This document shows, in pieces, positions 7,598-18,621 of a stretch of 64,000 nucleotides of DNA (positions are counted from its first letter, which is position 1; every line of letters starts with the position of its first letter). This DNA is from Fontisphaera persica. Lineage in GTDB: Bacteria > Verrucomicrobiota > Verrucomicrobiia > Limisphaerales > Fontisphaeraceae. Under the pieces are notes generated by a model. The model saw nothing but the letters and a program-made list of their open reading frames with translations, searched no databases and had not been told where the DNA came from. Location: NCBI RefSeq assembly GCF_024832785.1, contig NZ_CP116615.1, forward strand, positions 4,588,001 through 4,652,000, read 5' to 3'. A program made the position numbers and the translations under genes.

Positions 7598-9082
7598 CTA
7601 ATCGTTGCGGCCGGCTTCTTTCACGCGGATGAATTTTTGGAAAAAGATGAGGCCCAGCGGCGTGATGGCGGCCATCATGGCGATGTAGGTCCAGAGCATC
7701 CACGACATGCGCGGGCCGGATTCGGGGCAATAATGGTCCAGCAGGGGGCCGGAGGCCATGCCGACAAAAAACTTGGCCACGAAAAAAGGCAGGTAGGAGA
7801 GGGACATGTAGGAGGCTTCCTGTCCCTTGGGCGCGATGGCGGCCGGATATTCGTAAAGTCGGGGGGAGTAGAGGGATTCCCCGAGGGACAGGCCGACGAC
7901 GAAGAGGAAAATCATGACGTAATAGGGATGGACGAAAGCGCCTTGCATGCCCAGGTACCCATAATACAACCAGGCGCCCAGCCAGCTATGAGCCAGCGGG
8001 GCGAACCAGGCCGGGGGCAGGGCCATGATAAAGACCGCCATCACGGCCACAGCACTGCCCAGGGTGACCACGCGATAAGCCGACCAGCGCAGGGTGAGAG
8101 TGCCCATGAGGGGGACCAGGAAGATGATGAGCATTTGGTTGATGGCCCACAGGCGGCCGATGGGCGCGCCGTCGCCCAGCTCGCGGATGCCAAATTTGGG
8201 GTAGGTGTAGTTCATGTGGTACATGATGAGCCGCACCGCCACCACGAGCGTCAGGAATCCGAGGAACTTGAAAAAGGCCGGCTGCCGCCACAATCCGGCA
8301 AAAATGCGGATGGTGTCATCGAAAGCATCCCGCACCGTCAGGACGAGTCCGCGAAGGACGTGCAGGTGGGCGTACTTGGGTTGTTCGGGGGTGATTTTGA
8401 GGCCTTCATCGGTGGCTTCCACCCCCGGGCGCAGGCCCCAGTAGAGGAGCATCAGATTGGGAATGGTCAGCAGGAAGCTGATGAGGAAGAGCACGCGGTA
8501 GGTGCTGAACTCCCATCCCAGCAAGGGGAGGGTGTAGCGTCCGGTTTCCCCCAGCCACGCGCGCACGTGGTCAAAGATGTAGGCCCCCAGGAGGAAGCCG
8601 AGGTTCATCATCACATAAAAAATGGAGAAGGAAATGGACCGCTGGGCGGTGGTGGCGTAGCGGCGCACGGCGGCCACCATGACCGGCGTCATCAGTGCCT
8701 CGCCCACGGCGAGGGACATGAGGCCCACCCCGACTGCCAGCCACGGCACGGTGCTCAAGGTCATGGTGCCGCGGGCAAAGATGCAGACCGCAAAACCGAG
8801 CAGAAAGGCGCGGCGCAGGCCAATGGCATCCACCAGCGACCCCACCATGACGGTGGCCATGGTCATGAAGGTGGACCACATGGCCACGATGTAACCGGCG
8901 TAGGCGTCGTTATAGCCGAGGTCGCTGGAGAGCCAGAGGATGAGGGTGGAGTTCATCACCCCGTAGGCCATGATGGCCAGCAGCTTGGCCATGAAGATGA
9001 GCCACAACTCCCGCGCGGCGCCGCGCAGCACCAGCACGCGCCCCGCGATTTGGCGGGTGAGCGGGGAGAATAGTTCGCTCAT
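7598..9082 (-). CDS. MFS-type transporter, peptide/nucleoside-type fold unresolved
   Basis: The 494-residue protein has about twelve membrane helices and a long cytoplasmic loop (GLRPGVEATDEGLKITPEQP) in the middle, as expected of the major facilitator superfamily. The loop between helices 2 and 3 has VDAIGLRRAFLLGF, the usual G-x3-D-x2-GRR-like signature in a degenerate form. The sixth helix region FSIFYVMMNLGFLLGAYI resembles oligopeptide/POT-like transporters, but the POT signature is incomplete, so I do not assign a substrate. It lies between guaB (83 bases upstream) and dUTPase (21 bases downstream) on one strand. Confidence 0.85.
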   Translation of the reverse strand: MSELFSPLTRQIAGRVLVLRGAARELWLIFMAKLLAIMAYGVMNSTLILWLSSDLGYNDAYAGYIVAMWSTFMTMATVMVGSLVDAIGLRRAFLLGFAVCIFARGTMTLSTVPWLAVGVGLMSLAVGEALMTPVMVAAVRRYATTAQRSISFSIFYVMMNLGFLLGAYIFDHVRAWLGETGRYTLPLLGWEFSTYRVLFLISFLLTIPNLMLLYWGLRPGVEATDEGLKITPEQPKYAHLHVLRGLVLTVRDAFDDTIRIFAGLWRQPAFFKFLGFLTLVVAVRLIMYHMNYTYPKFGIRELGDGAPIGRLWAINQMLIIFLVPLMGTLTLRWSAYRVVTLGSAVAVMAVFIMALPPAWFAPLAHSWLGAWLYYGYLGMQGAFVHPYYVMIFLFVVGLSLGESLYSPRLYEYPAAIAPKGQEASYMSLSYLPFFVAKFFVGMASGPLLDHYCPESGPRMSWMLWTYIAMMAAITPLGLIFFQKFIRVKEAGRND

Positions 9083-9165
9083 GAGTCGTCCGCCGTGCGC
9101 GCCTGCGGAGCGTCCGCTGCGGGGGGCTGCCCCGCCGCTGAATTTGGGCCGCTCATGGCTGGCGC

Positions 9166-10734
<1,569 letters not shown>

Positions 10735-10968
10735 GCGGTATTTTGTTTGCAGTGGCTGGCAAAGGCAAGTCCGGAAAAGCAGGCGTGGGCAACCTTGTCC
10801 GCCGTGCCGGGCGCCACTGACGTTCAGGAGAGTCCGGGGAGAAATTGGGCTTTTACGATAACGGTCGAGGAGATTTGAAAATCATTGAGAGGACAGAAGA
10901 GGTTTTTTACGGTATTGTAACTTTGGCGCTTCATTTGGCGTCTATTTAGGCAACATACATAGTTTTGC

Positions 10969-13900
10969 ATGAGACTCACAATTTGGGCCTTGGCTGTGTT
11001 CGGCCTTACCCTGGCAACAGCCATTGGGCAACCGGCAAATAATAACTTTGCCAACCGCATTACTCTCACCGGCCTAAGCGTCACCACCACTGGCAGTAAT
11101 GTGGGGGCCACTATGGAATTCGGAGAAAACAACAATCCCAACAATGTCGGGCGGCTGGATGGAACGGTCTGGTGGAGCTGGACCGCGCCGCTCAGTGGCC
11201 GGGTGACCCTAGACACCATTGGCAGTGATTTTGATACGGTGTTGGGCATTTATACGGGGACCCAGATATTTCTTCTCACGGTGGTGACGGCCAATGACAA
11301 CATTGCCGAGGGCCAGCCGCAGAGCCGGGTCAGCTTCGAGGCCACCAGCGGCACCACCTACCAGATTCAAGTAGGGGGGCGGCGGACGGGCGGTGGCGGG
11401 ACCACCGCGCGGGGCAACATTGTGCTTAATCTGTCCATGCAATTGCCGGTCATCCTGGTGTCGCCCACCAATGGCAGTGTTTATGCGGCGGGGACTCCGG
11501 TGACTTTCACCGCGACCGGCATGGCGCAAACTCCGCCCATTGCCCGGATGGAGTTTTATCGGGGGACGACCCTGGTGGGGGCAGTGACCAATTCCCCCTA
11601 TTCCCTGGTGGCGAGCAATTTGCCGGTGGGCACCTACGGGGTTTATGCGGTGTTGGTGGATAGCGCGAATGCGCGCTCCACCTCCGCGGTGGCCAACGTG
11701 GTGGTGATGAATCCAGGCGTGGCCATCAATGCGCCGGCGGATGGGGCCAATCTGGCCACCAATACGTTCACCATTTCGGCGGTGGCGGCGCTGTCTTCCG
11801 GCGCCATCACCAATGTGGCCTTTTATGGGAATGATTTGTTGATTGGCAACGATGCCACTGCTCCGTTTGGCGTCACTTGGACGGGCGCGCCGCAGGGAGT
11901 GCACTTGCTGCGGGCGGTGGGGTGGGCGGATAGCGGTTTGATGTACACGTCGCCGCCCGTTTATGTGGCCATCGCCCAAACGATTGTGCCGACCGGCGCG
12001 GTGTGGAAGTATCTGGACACGGGGGTGGACCAGGGCACGGAGTGGCGGATGCCGGGCTTTGATGATTCGGCCTGGGCGCAAGGGCCGGCGGAGCTGGGCA
12101 ACGGCGACAGCACCGACGGGCGTCTGGAAGCCACCGTCATCAACATTGGGCCGGAGGGGGCCCGATTCCCCACTGTTTATTTCCGCCACTATTTCGTGGT
12201 GAGCAATCCGGCGGCTTACACCCAGTTATTATTGCGGGTGCTGCGGGATGACGGCGCGGTGATTTACCTCAACGGGACGGAAGTCAACCGGCAGAACATG
12301 CCCACCGGCACCATCACTTATAATACTTACGCGAGCGCCCCGGCGGGTGACGACGGGACAGTGTATTATGAGGCCAACATTGCCAACCTTCTGGTCCCAG
12401 GCACCAATGTGCTGGCGGTGGAGGTGCATCAAAACTCCGCCACCAGCTCGGACTTGAGCTTTGATTTGGAGTTGCGGGGGTATCCAGTCATCATCCGCAA
12501 CCAATCTCCGGTGGTGACCTGGTTGACCCCCACCAATAAAGCTGCGCTGGCTGGGCCGGCTTCGGTTCCGTTGCAAGTGCAGGCCACCGACCCCGACGGC
12601 ACGGTGGCGTTCACGGAATTTTTGGTGGATGGAGGGTTGCTTGGCCGGGTGACCAACAGCCCCTATCAAATCACTTGGGATGCGCCCGCCATCGGATTTC
12701 ATACCTTGGAAGCGGCGGCGGTGGATGCCGAAGGGGGGCGGGGGAGCAGCGTTATTCAGGTCTCCATTCATGACGCCGGCGCCACACCGCTGGTGCAGTT
12801 GACCAGCCCCACCAACGGCACGCGCATCAGCGGTTTGGAAACGCCCACCAATGTGCTGATGGCGGCGGTGGCGGCCGGCGTGGGCGGGGTGGCGAGTGTG
12901 GAGTTTCGCGCCAACGGTCTGGCACTGGGCACGGATGCCACGGAGCCTTACAGCCTGGTGTGGAGCAATGCCAGTTTTGGCACCAATGCCCTGGTGGCCG
13001 TGGCCACCGATGGCCAGGGGCGCAAGGCCACTTCCGCGGTGGCCACGCTCATCATTGACGAGCCGCCGCGCAATACCCAGCCGCCGGTGGTGGCCAGCGT
13101 CAACCCGGCCCGCGGGGCGAGCCTCGGCAGTCTGACGAGCATTCAGGTTATTTTCAGCGAGCGGGTCACGGGGGTGGAGGCCGCGGATTTGCTGGTGAAC
13201 GGTGTGCCTGCCACGGCGGTGAGTGGCAGCGGCTCCAATTACACGTTTACGGTGACCCAGCCGGCGTTTGGCGCGGTGGTGATTGCGTGGGCGGCCAATC
13301 ATGGGATAGCCGACATTGGCTGGCCTTCTTCGCTGCCGTTTGACCCGCAGACATCCGGCAATACTTGGACGTACGATTTGGTGGACCGCACGCCGCCGGT
13401 GGTGGCGTCCCAAAACCCGCCCGCGGGCAGCACGTTGACCAACCTGAACCAGGTGACGGTGGTATTCAGCAAACCGGTGCAGGGGGTGGACGCCGCGGAC
13501 TTTTTAATCAATGGCACGCCCGCCGTGGGCCTGGCGGGCAGTGGCACGACCTACACCTTCTATTTTGCCCAGCCGGGGCCGGGCACGGTGAACATCACCT
13601 GGGCGGCCAATCACGGTATCATGGATATGGTATCGCCGCCCAACGCCTTCAACCCGGCCACCACGGGCAACACTTGGAGCTACACGCTGGACAACCGCAC
13701 CATTCTGGTGGCCAGCAATGCGGTGTACCGGTTTTTCCGGGGACGTACGGAGGCATCCGACCCGTACAATGCCTGGCGGCAGTTGAATTTCGACGACTCC
13801 ACGTGGGAGGTGGGGCCGGCGCCGTTCTATTACGATGCCAACACCCCGCCGGTGTACTCGGGCAACACTGCCCTCAATGACATGCGCAACAATTATACCT

Positions 13901-16900
13901 GCGTTTTCCTGCGGCATGCGTTTGTGGTGCGCAATGTGCAGGCGATTACCAACCTGCTGGTGCAATTCCGCTGCGATGACGGTTTTGCCGCGTGGATTAA
14001 CGGGGTGGAAGTGGCGCGGTATGCGATTCCGGCGGGGGAACCCAGCTACAACACGCTGGCCAACAATGCCCCCACGCCGCTGGTGACCTACACCTACACC
14101 CTGCCGGACCCGCGGACTTATTTGGTGGAAGGCACCAATCTGCTGGCCATCATGCAGTTCAATACCAGCCTCAACAGTTCTGATTTGCTGCTGGAAAGTG
14201 TGTGGTACACCTACCTGGCGGATGTCACCTTGATTCCGCCCAATGTGCAGGTGGTAATGCCACCGGCCGGGCCGGTGTTTTCCCTGACCAATCTCACGGT
14301 GAAGTTTTCGGAGCCGGTCAGCGGCGTGAACGCGGCGGATTTATTGCTCAATGGCGTGCCCGCCGTCAGCGTGAGCGGGGGCAGCAGCAATGACACCTAT
14401 GCCTTCTCCTTCCCGCAGCCGTCCTATGGGCCGGTATCCATCACCTGGGCGGTCAATCATGGCATTGCGGACTTCGATAATCCGCCCAAGCCTTTCGAGG
14501 CCGCGGCGGCGGGCAACACGTGGCAGTACCAGTTGCTTAATCCCAATGCGCCGGTGGTGGCGGGGCAGAATCCGCCGGCGGGCGCGCAGTTGACCAATCT
14601 GACCCAAATCACCGTGATTTTCAGCAAGCCGGTGACCGGTGTGGATGCGGCGGACCTGCGCATCAATGGCCTGTCGGCGACTTCCGTTAGTGGCAGCGGC
14701 ACGACTTACACTTTTGCCCTGGCGCAGCCGGCCTACGGCGCTGTGAGCGTGGCGTGGGCTGCCAATCATGGCATTACCGACTTGGAGATGCCGGCCAATA
14801 CCTTTGAGAGCGCGCGGTCGGGCAATTCGTGGAGCTATACCCTGGTGGATTTGGTGCCGCCCACGCTGGTTTCGGTCACGCCTTCGCCCAACTCGCAAGT
14901 GACAAATCTCACCCAAATCACCGTGCGCTTTTCCGAGCCGGTGACCGGCGTGGATGCAACAGATTTGCTGGTCAACGGACAACCGGCCACGGCGGTGAGC
15001 GGCAGCGGCGCGCAGTACACCTTCAGCTTCCCGCAACCCAATGCCACCCTCATCCAAATCGCCTGGGCGCTGGGGCACGGCATCACGGACCTGGCCGCCA
15101 ATCCCAACGGGTTTGACCGGAATGAGCCCAATGCCGCGTGGAGTTACACCACCCCGGACACGCTGGCGCCTTCGGTGGTTTCCATTGTGCCCCTGCCGGG
15201 GACGACGGTGGCACGGCTGGACCAGATTACCATCATCTTCAGTGAGCCGGTGACCGGCGTGGATGCCGCCGATTTGCTGGTGAACAGCCGGCCGGCGCGT
15301 TCGGTGACGGGCAGCGGGGCGGGGCCTTACGTGTTCAGCTACCTGGCGCCTTCCAACGGCGTGGTGGAAGTGCGGTGGGCCGCAGCGGCCAACATCGTGG
15401 ACCTGGCCCCCCAACCGAACCTGTTCAGCGGCGGTGAATGGACCTACCGCCTGCAGGCCGGGGTGAGCTACGCCAACCGGGTGATTTTCAATGAAATCAT
15501 GCACAATCCCCGCGGGGGAGCGGCGGCGCGGGAGTGGATTGAACTGCGGAATCTGGCCACCGAGCCGGTCAACTTGACGGGCTGGCGCATCAGCCGGGGC
15601 GTTTCCTACACCTTCCCGCCGGTCACCCTGCCGGCTCAGGGGTATCTGGTGGTGGCGGCCGATGTGGCAGCGTTTCGCTCGAATTATCCCACGGTGACCA
15701 ACGTGGTGGGCGGTTGGACAGGGCAGTTGGCCAACGGCGGCGAGACCCTGGAGCTGGTTTCGGCAGAGGGCGAGGTGGTCAACCGCGTGCGTTACGCCAG
15801 CGAAGGGGATTGGGCGGTGCGCGAGCGGGGCCGGGGGGCGGAGCCGGTATTGAGCATCACGCGCAGCGGCAACACGGCGACGGTGACGATTTTCAGCCAC
15901 GGCTACACGGCCAATGACCATGTGCTCATCAGCGGCGCCGACCAGCCGGAGTATAACGGCCGGTTTGTGGTGGGCGGGGTGGGCGCGAGCACCTTCACCA
16001 TTACTGTCTCGGGCAACCCGGCCACACCGGCCACCGGCAACATCATTTGCCGGCAGGTGCTGGACAATGGGGCCTCGGGATGGGCCTGGTTCTCGGCGGC
16101 GGATGGCTTTGGCAGCTCGCTCGAGCTGGTCAACCCGGCTCTGCCCAATACCACCGGCCAGAACTGGCAGTCGAGCGCCCTGGCAGGCGGCACGCCGGGC
16201 CGCGCCAATTCGGTGGCGACGAACAACGTGGCTCCCTTGATTCTGTCGGCTTCCCATTATCCCATCGTGCCCCGCTCCACCGACCCGGTAACGGTGCGCG
16301 CGCAAGTGGTGGACGAACTCACCAATGGCGTGCAGGCGGTCACGTTATTTTACCGCAATCACACCACGACTTCGCCGGGGAACTTTCTCAGCCTGGCGAT
16401 GAATGACGATGGCCTGAGCGGCGATGGCGGTGCGGGCGATCGCTGGTATGGAGCGCGGCTGCCCGCGTTCACCAACGGGACCATCATTGAATTCTACATT
16501 CAGGCCACCGACACTGCGGGGCTGAGCCGCACCTGGCCGGCGCCGGCGTGGAATACCAACGGCGTTTATGGGCAATTGGCCAACGCCCTGTTCCAGGTGG
16601 ATAATGAAGTGCTCACCAACCTCATGGTGGGGGTGCGGGCCGTCATGACCGCCACCGAGCGCGCGACCTTCCCGACTACCGATACCGCGAGCGACGCGGC
16701 GTCGCACATCACGCTGGTGTTGCAGGACGGCAATGAAACGGACGTGCGTTACAACTGCAGCGTGCGCATCCGGGGCGCCGGCTCGCGCTCGCGCAATCCC
16801 AAGAACAACCGCATCAACATTCCCAATGACAATCCGTGGAAGAATCTCAGCGCCATCAATTTGAACTGCCAGTTTGTGCATGCCCAGTACGTGGGCAATG

Positions 16901-18621
16901 TGCTGGCCCAAAAATCGGGGTTGCCGGCGGCCGATTGCATGCTGGCGCAGTACCGGGTGAACGGCGTCAATCTGGCGCCCATGACCGCGCCGGCCAACAA
17001 CAGCAGCCAGGGGGCGGGTTATGGCACCTATTTGTTGATTTATCCCGTGAACGGCGAGCTGGCGCAGGAGCTCTGGCCGGAGGATGGCGATGGGAACATT
17101 TACCGGGCTTCGATTTACCCGCACAACGCGAACTTGAGCTACCTGGGGACGGACCCCTCCAGTTACGTGGCCAGCGGGTATTACAAGAACAGCAATCGGG
17201 CGGAGAATGACTGGAGTGATTTGATGAATTTGACGTATGCCTTCAGCCAGATTTCCAACGAGCAGGACTACCGCAATGCCATTGTGACCAACCTCAATGT
17301 GCAGTTATGGATGCGGTATTTCGCCTATGGCACGATGGTGAATTATGGCGAAACCTCGCTGTTCAACGGGCGCGGGGATGATTACGCGCTCTACCGCGGC
17401 ATGAAGGACCGGCGGTTTGTGCTCATTGGCCATGACTTCGACACCATCTTTGGCCAGGGGGACACCACGAGCTATTATCCCACCCTCACCAATTCCTCGA
17501 TTTGGATTATGCTCAACCCGCCCAGCCCGGAGCCCAACGTGCCGTTGCTGCGCCGGTTCCTGACCAACGCGGCCTTTGCGCCCACGTTCTTTGCGGAGTT
17601 GAAACGATTGTGCGACACCACCTTCCATCCGGACCATTTGTTCCCGTTCTTTGACCAGCTCCTGACCGGCTGGGGGCCGGATGCGAACAAAATCCGCGAG
17701 ATGAAGACGCACGCTTTCAACCGGCGGGCGGTGGTATTGTCGCAAATCCCGCTGACCTTGACAGTGGGCAGCGGCCTGCCCACGCAAAGCGGCTTTGCCT
17801 ACACCACCACACCCAATGTCACTTTGTTTGGCCAGGCCAACGTGATTGACACCCGGCAGGTGTTGGTGAATGGCAGCTCCGCCCTGTGGTCGGCGTGGGA
17901 AGGGCGCTGGACCAACAACCTCACGCTGCGCCCCGGCTTGAACCGGGTGCTGGTGCAGTCCCTGGACAGCAATAACGTGGCGTTTGCCAGCGCCACCATG
18001 GACATCTGGTACGACACCACCGGCCAGAGTGTCTCCGGCACCATCAGCACGGACACGACATGGCTGGCGGCCAATGGGCCGTACAACGTGACGGGGACGC
18101 TGACGGTGGGCAGCGGGGCCACTTTGACCATTCAGGCGGGGACGACGGTGTATCTGGGTAGCGGGGTCAATCTGGTGGTGGCCAACGGGGGGCGGTTGCT
18201 GGCGGAGGGGACGGCGGCGGCGCCGATACGGTTCACCCGGGCGCCGGGGGCGAGCACGACGTGGGGGGGGATTACGGTCAACGGGTCGGCCAATTCGCCG
18301 GAGTCGCGGCTGGTGCATGTGATGATAGAGCACAACAACAGCACGGCCATTACGGTGACCGACGGGACGGTGTGGCTGGATAATGTGCGGTTTGGGAATA
18401 CCGCGCGGCAGTATTTGGAGCTGACGCGGGCGTCGTTTGTGGTGCAGAACTGCGAGTTTCCGGCGCCGACGGGCGCTGTGGAGCCGACGCACGGGACGGG
18501 GGCATCAAGGCGGGGGGGCGGGGGATATTCCGGCGGAACTTCTGGGGGAAGGTCAATGGGTACAATGACGCGCTGGACTTTACGGGGGGCCAGCGGCCGG
18601 GGCCGGTGCTGGTGTTGTTGA
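10969..18621 (+). CDS. Giant secreted Ig-like/CotH-kinase/lamin-tail protein, N-terminal part (frameshifted)
   Basis: The frame runs 2550 residues, but the last ~45 after residue 2510 are out of phase. It opens with a signal peptide (MRLTIWALAVFGLTLATAIG). By residue: 24-160 a PPC-like sandwich; 160-335 two Ig-like domains; 344-508 a galactose-binding-like domain; 513-697 two Ig-like domains; about 706-1496 six ~100-residue Big_5-like repeats (VTGVDAADLLVNG ... WAANHGI), interrupted at 913-1080 by a second galactose-binding-like domain; 1503-1614 a lamin-tail domain (FNEIMHNPRG); 1882-2258 a CotH kinase domain with GHDFDTIFG (Asp2156, Asp2158); then a beta-helix. CotH kinases phosphorylate extracellular or spore-coat proteins in Bacillus. 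The reading frame continues in the next entry. Likely surface or secreted. Confidence 0.85.
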   Translation: MRLTIWALAVFGLTLATAIGQPANNNFANRITLTGLSVTTTGSNVGATMEFGENNNPNNVGRLDGTVWWSWTAPLSGRVTLDTIGSDFDTVLGIYTGTQIFLLTVVTANDNIAEGQPQSRVSFEATSGTTYQIQVGGRRTGGGGTTARGNIVLNLSMQLPVILVSPTNGSVYAAGTPVTFTATGMAQTPPIARMEFYRGTTLVGAVTNSPYSLVASNLPVGTYGVYAVLVDSANARSTSAVANVVVMNPGVAINAPADGANLATNTFTISAVAALSSGAITNVAFYGNDLLIGNDATAPFGVTWTGAPQGVHLLRAVGWADSGLMYTSPPVYVAIAQTIVPTGAVWKYLDTGVDQGTEWRMPGFDDSAWAQGPAELGNGDSTDGRLEATVINIGPEGARFPTVYFRHYFVVSNPAAYTQLLLRVLRDDGAVIYLNGTEVNRQNMPTGTITYNTYASAPAGDDGTVYYEANIANLLVPGTNVLAVEVHQNSATSSDLSFDLELRGYPVIIRNQSPVVTWLTPTNKAALAGPASVPLQVQATDPDGTVAFTEFLVDGGLLGRVTNSPYQITWDAPAIGFHTLEAAAVDAEGGRGSSVIQVSIHDAGATPLVQLTSPTNGTRISGLETPTNVLMAAVAAGVGGVASVEFRANGLALGTDATEPYSLVWSNASFGTNALVAVATDGQGRKATSAVATLIIDEPPRNTQPPVVASVNPARGASLGSLTSIQVIFSERVTGVEAADLLVNGVPATAVSGSGSNYTFTVTQPAFGAVVIAWAANHGIADIGWPSSLPFDPQTSGNTWTYDLVDRTPPVVASQNPPAGSTLTNLNQVTVVFSKPVQGVDAADFLINGTPAVGLAGSGTTYTFYFAQPGPGTVNITWAANHGIMDMVSPPNAFNPATTGNTWSYTLDNRTILVASNAVYRFFRGRTEASDPYNAWRQLNFDDSTWEVGPAPFYYDANTPPVYSGNTALNDMRNNYTCVFLRHAFVVRNVQAITNLLVQFRCDDGFAAWINGVEVARYAIPAGEPSYNTLANNAPTPLVTYTYTLPDPRTYLVEGTNLLAIMQFNTSLNSSDLLLESVWYTYLADVTLIPPNVQVVMPPAGPVFSLTNLTVKFSEPVSGVNAADLLLNGVPAVSVSGGSSNDTYAFSFPQPSYGPVSITWAVNHGIADFDNPPKPFEAAAAGNTWQYQLLNPNAPVVAGQNPPAGAQLTNLTQITVIFSKPVTGVDAADLRINGLSATSVSGSGTTYTFALAQPAYGAVSVAWAANHGITDLEMPANTFESARSGNSWSYTLVDLVPPTLVSVTPSPNSQVTNLTQITVRFSEPVTGVDATDLLVNGQPATAVSGSGAQYTFSFPQPNATLIQIAWALGHGITDLAANPNGFDRNEPNAAWSYTTPDTLAPSVVSIVPLPGTTVARLDQITIIFSEPVTGVDAADLLVNSRPARSVTGSGAGPYVFSYLAPSNGVVEVRWAAAANIVDLAPQPNLFSGGEWTYRLQAGVSYANRVIFNEIMHNPRGGAAAREWIELRNLATEPVNLTGWRISRGVSYTFPPVTLPAQGYLVVAADVAAFRSNYPTVTNVVGGWTGQLANGGETLELVSAEGEVVNRVRYASEGDWAVRERGRGAEPVLSITRSGNTATVTIFSHGYTANDHVLISGADQPEYNGRFVVGGVGASTFTITVSGNPATPATGNIICRQVLDNGASGWAWFSAADGFGSSLELVNPALPNTTGQNWQSSALAGGTPGRANSVATNNVAPLILSASHYPIVPRSTDPVTVRAQVVDELTNGVQAVTLFYRNHTTTSPGNFLSLAMNDDGLSGDGGAGDRWYGARLPAFTNGTIIEFYIQATDTAGLSRTWPAPAWNTNGVYGQLANALFQVDNEVLTNLMVGVRAVMTATERATFPTTDTASDAASHITLVLQDGNETDVRYNCSVRIRGAGSRSRNPKNNRINIPNDNPWKNLSAINLNCQFVHAQYVGNVLAQKSGLPAADCMLAQYRVNGVNLAPMTAPANNSSQGAGYGTYLLIYPVNGELAQELWPEDGDGNIYRASIYPHNANLSYLGTDPSSYVASGYYKNSNRAENDWSDLMNLTYAFSQISNEQDYRNAIVTNLNVQLWMRYFAYGTMVNYGETSLFNGRGDDYALYRGMKDRRFVLIGHDFDTIFGQGDTTSYYPTLTNSSIWIMLNPPSPEPNVPLLRRFLTNAAFAPTFFAELKRLCDTTFHPDHLFPFFDQLLTGWGPDANKIREMKTHAFNRRAVVLSQIPLTLTVGSGLPTQSGFAYTTTPNVTLFGQANVIDTRQVLVNGSSALWSAWEGRWTNNLTLRPGLNRVLVQSLDSNNVAFASATMDIWYDTTGQSVSGTISTDTTWLAANGPYNVTGTLTVGSGATLTIQAGTTVYLGSGVNLVVANGGRLLAEGTAAAPIRFTRAPGASTTWGGITVNGSANSPESRLVHVMIEHNNSTAITVTDGTVWLDNVRFGNTARQYLELTRASFVVQNCEFPAPTGAVEPTHGTGASRRGGGGYSGGTSGGRSMGTMTRWTLRGASGRGRCWCC
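13085..15455 (+). repeat. Six Big_5-like repeats of about 100 codons, interrupted once
   Basis: Units start near 13085, 13390, 14220, 14548, 14855 and 15160. Each carries P-x-x-G ... LTNLTQITV-x-FS-x-PVTGVDAADLLVNG ... VSGSG ... AANHGI. A galactose-binding-like domain (13705-14210) separates the second and third. The DNA is also similar between units, so recombination or slippage could change repeat number. Confidence 0.8.
18498..18502 (+). other. Frameshift site in a run of five G
   Basis: Reading ACG-GGG-GCA-TCA here leads into 40 low-complexity residues and a stop at 18621. Adding one G to the run gives THGTGGIKAGGRGIFRRNFWGK, which joins smoothly to LVLLNNVFLGSDDDL in the next frame. One missing G therefore explains the split. 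It may be an assembly or sequencing error, a true mutation, or -1 slippage on the GGG codon. Confidence 0.8.

Noticed and set aside
14341-16305. Long minus-strand reading frame (654 codons) inside the giant gene, and others there (12229-13413, 20286-22460).
   Set aside because: Residues are Arg/His/Pro/Gly-rich without any domain, as expected for the antisense of a GC-rich, third-position-biased gene.
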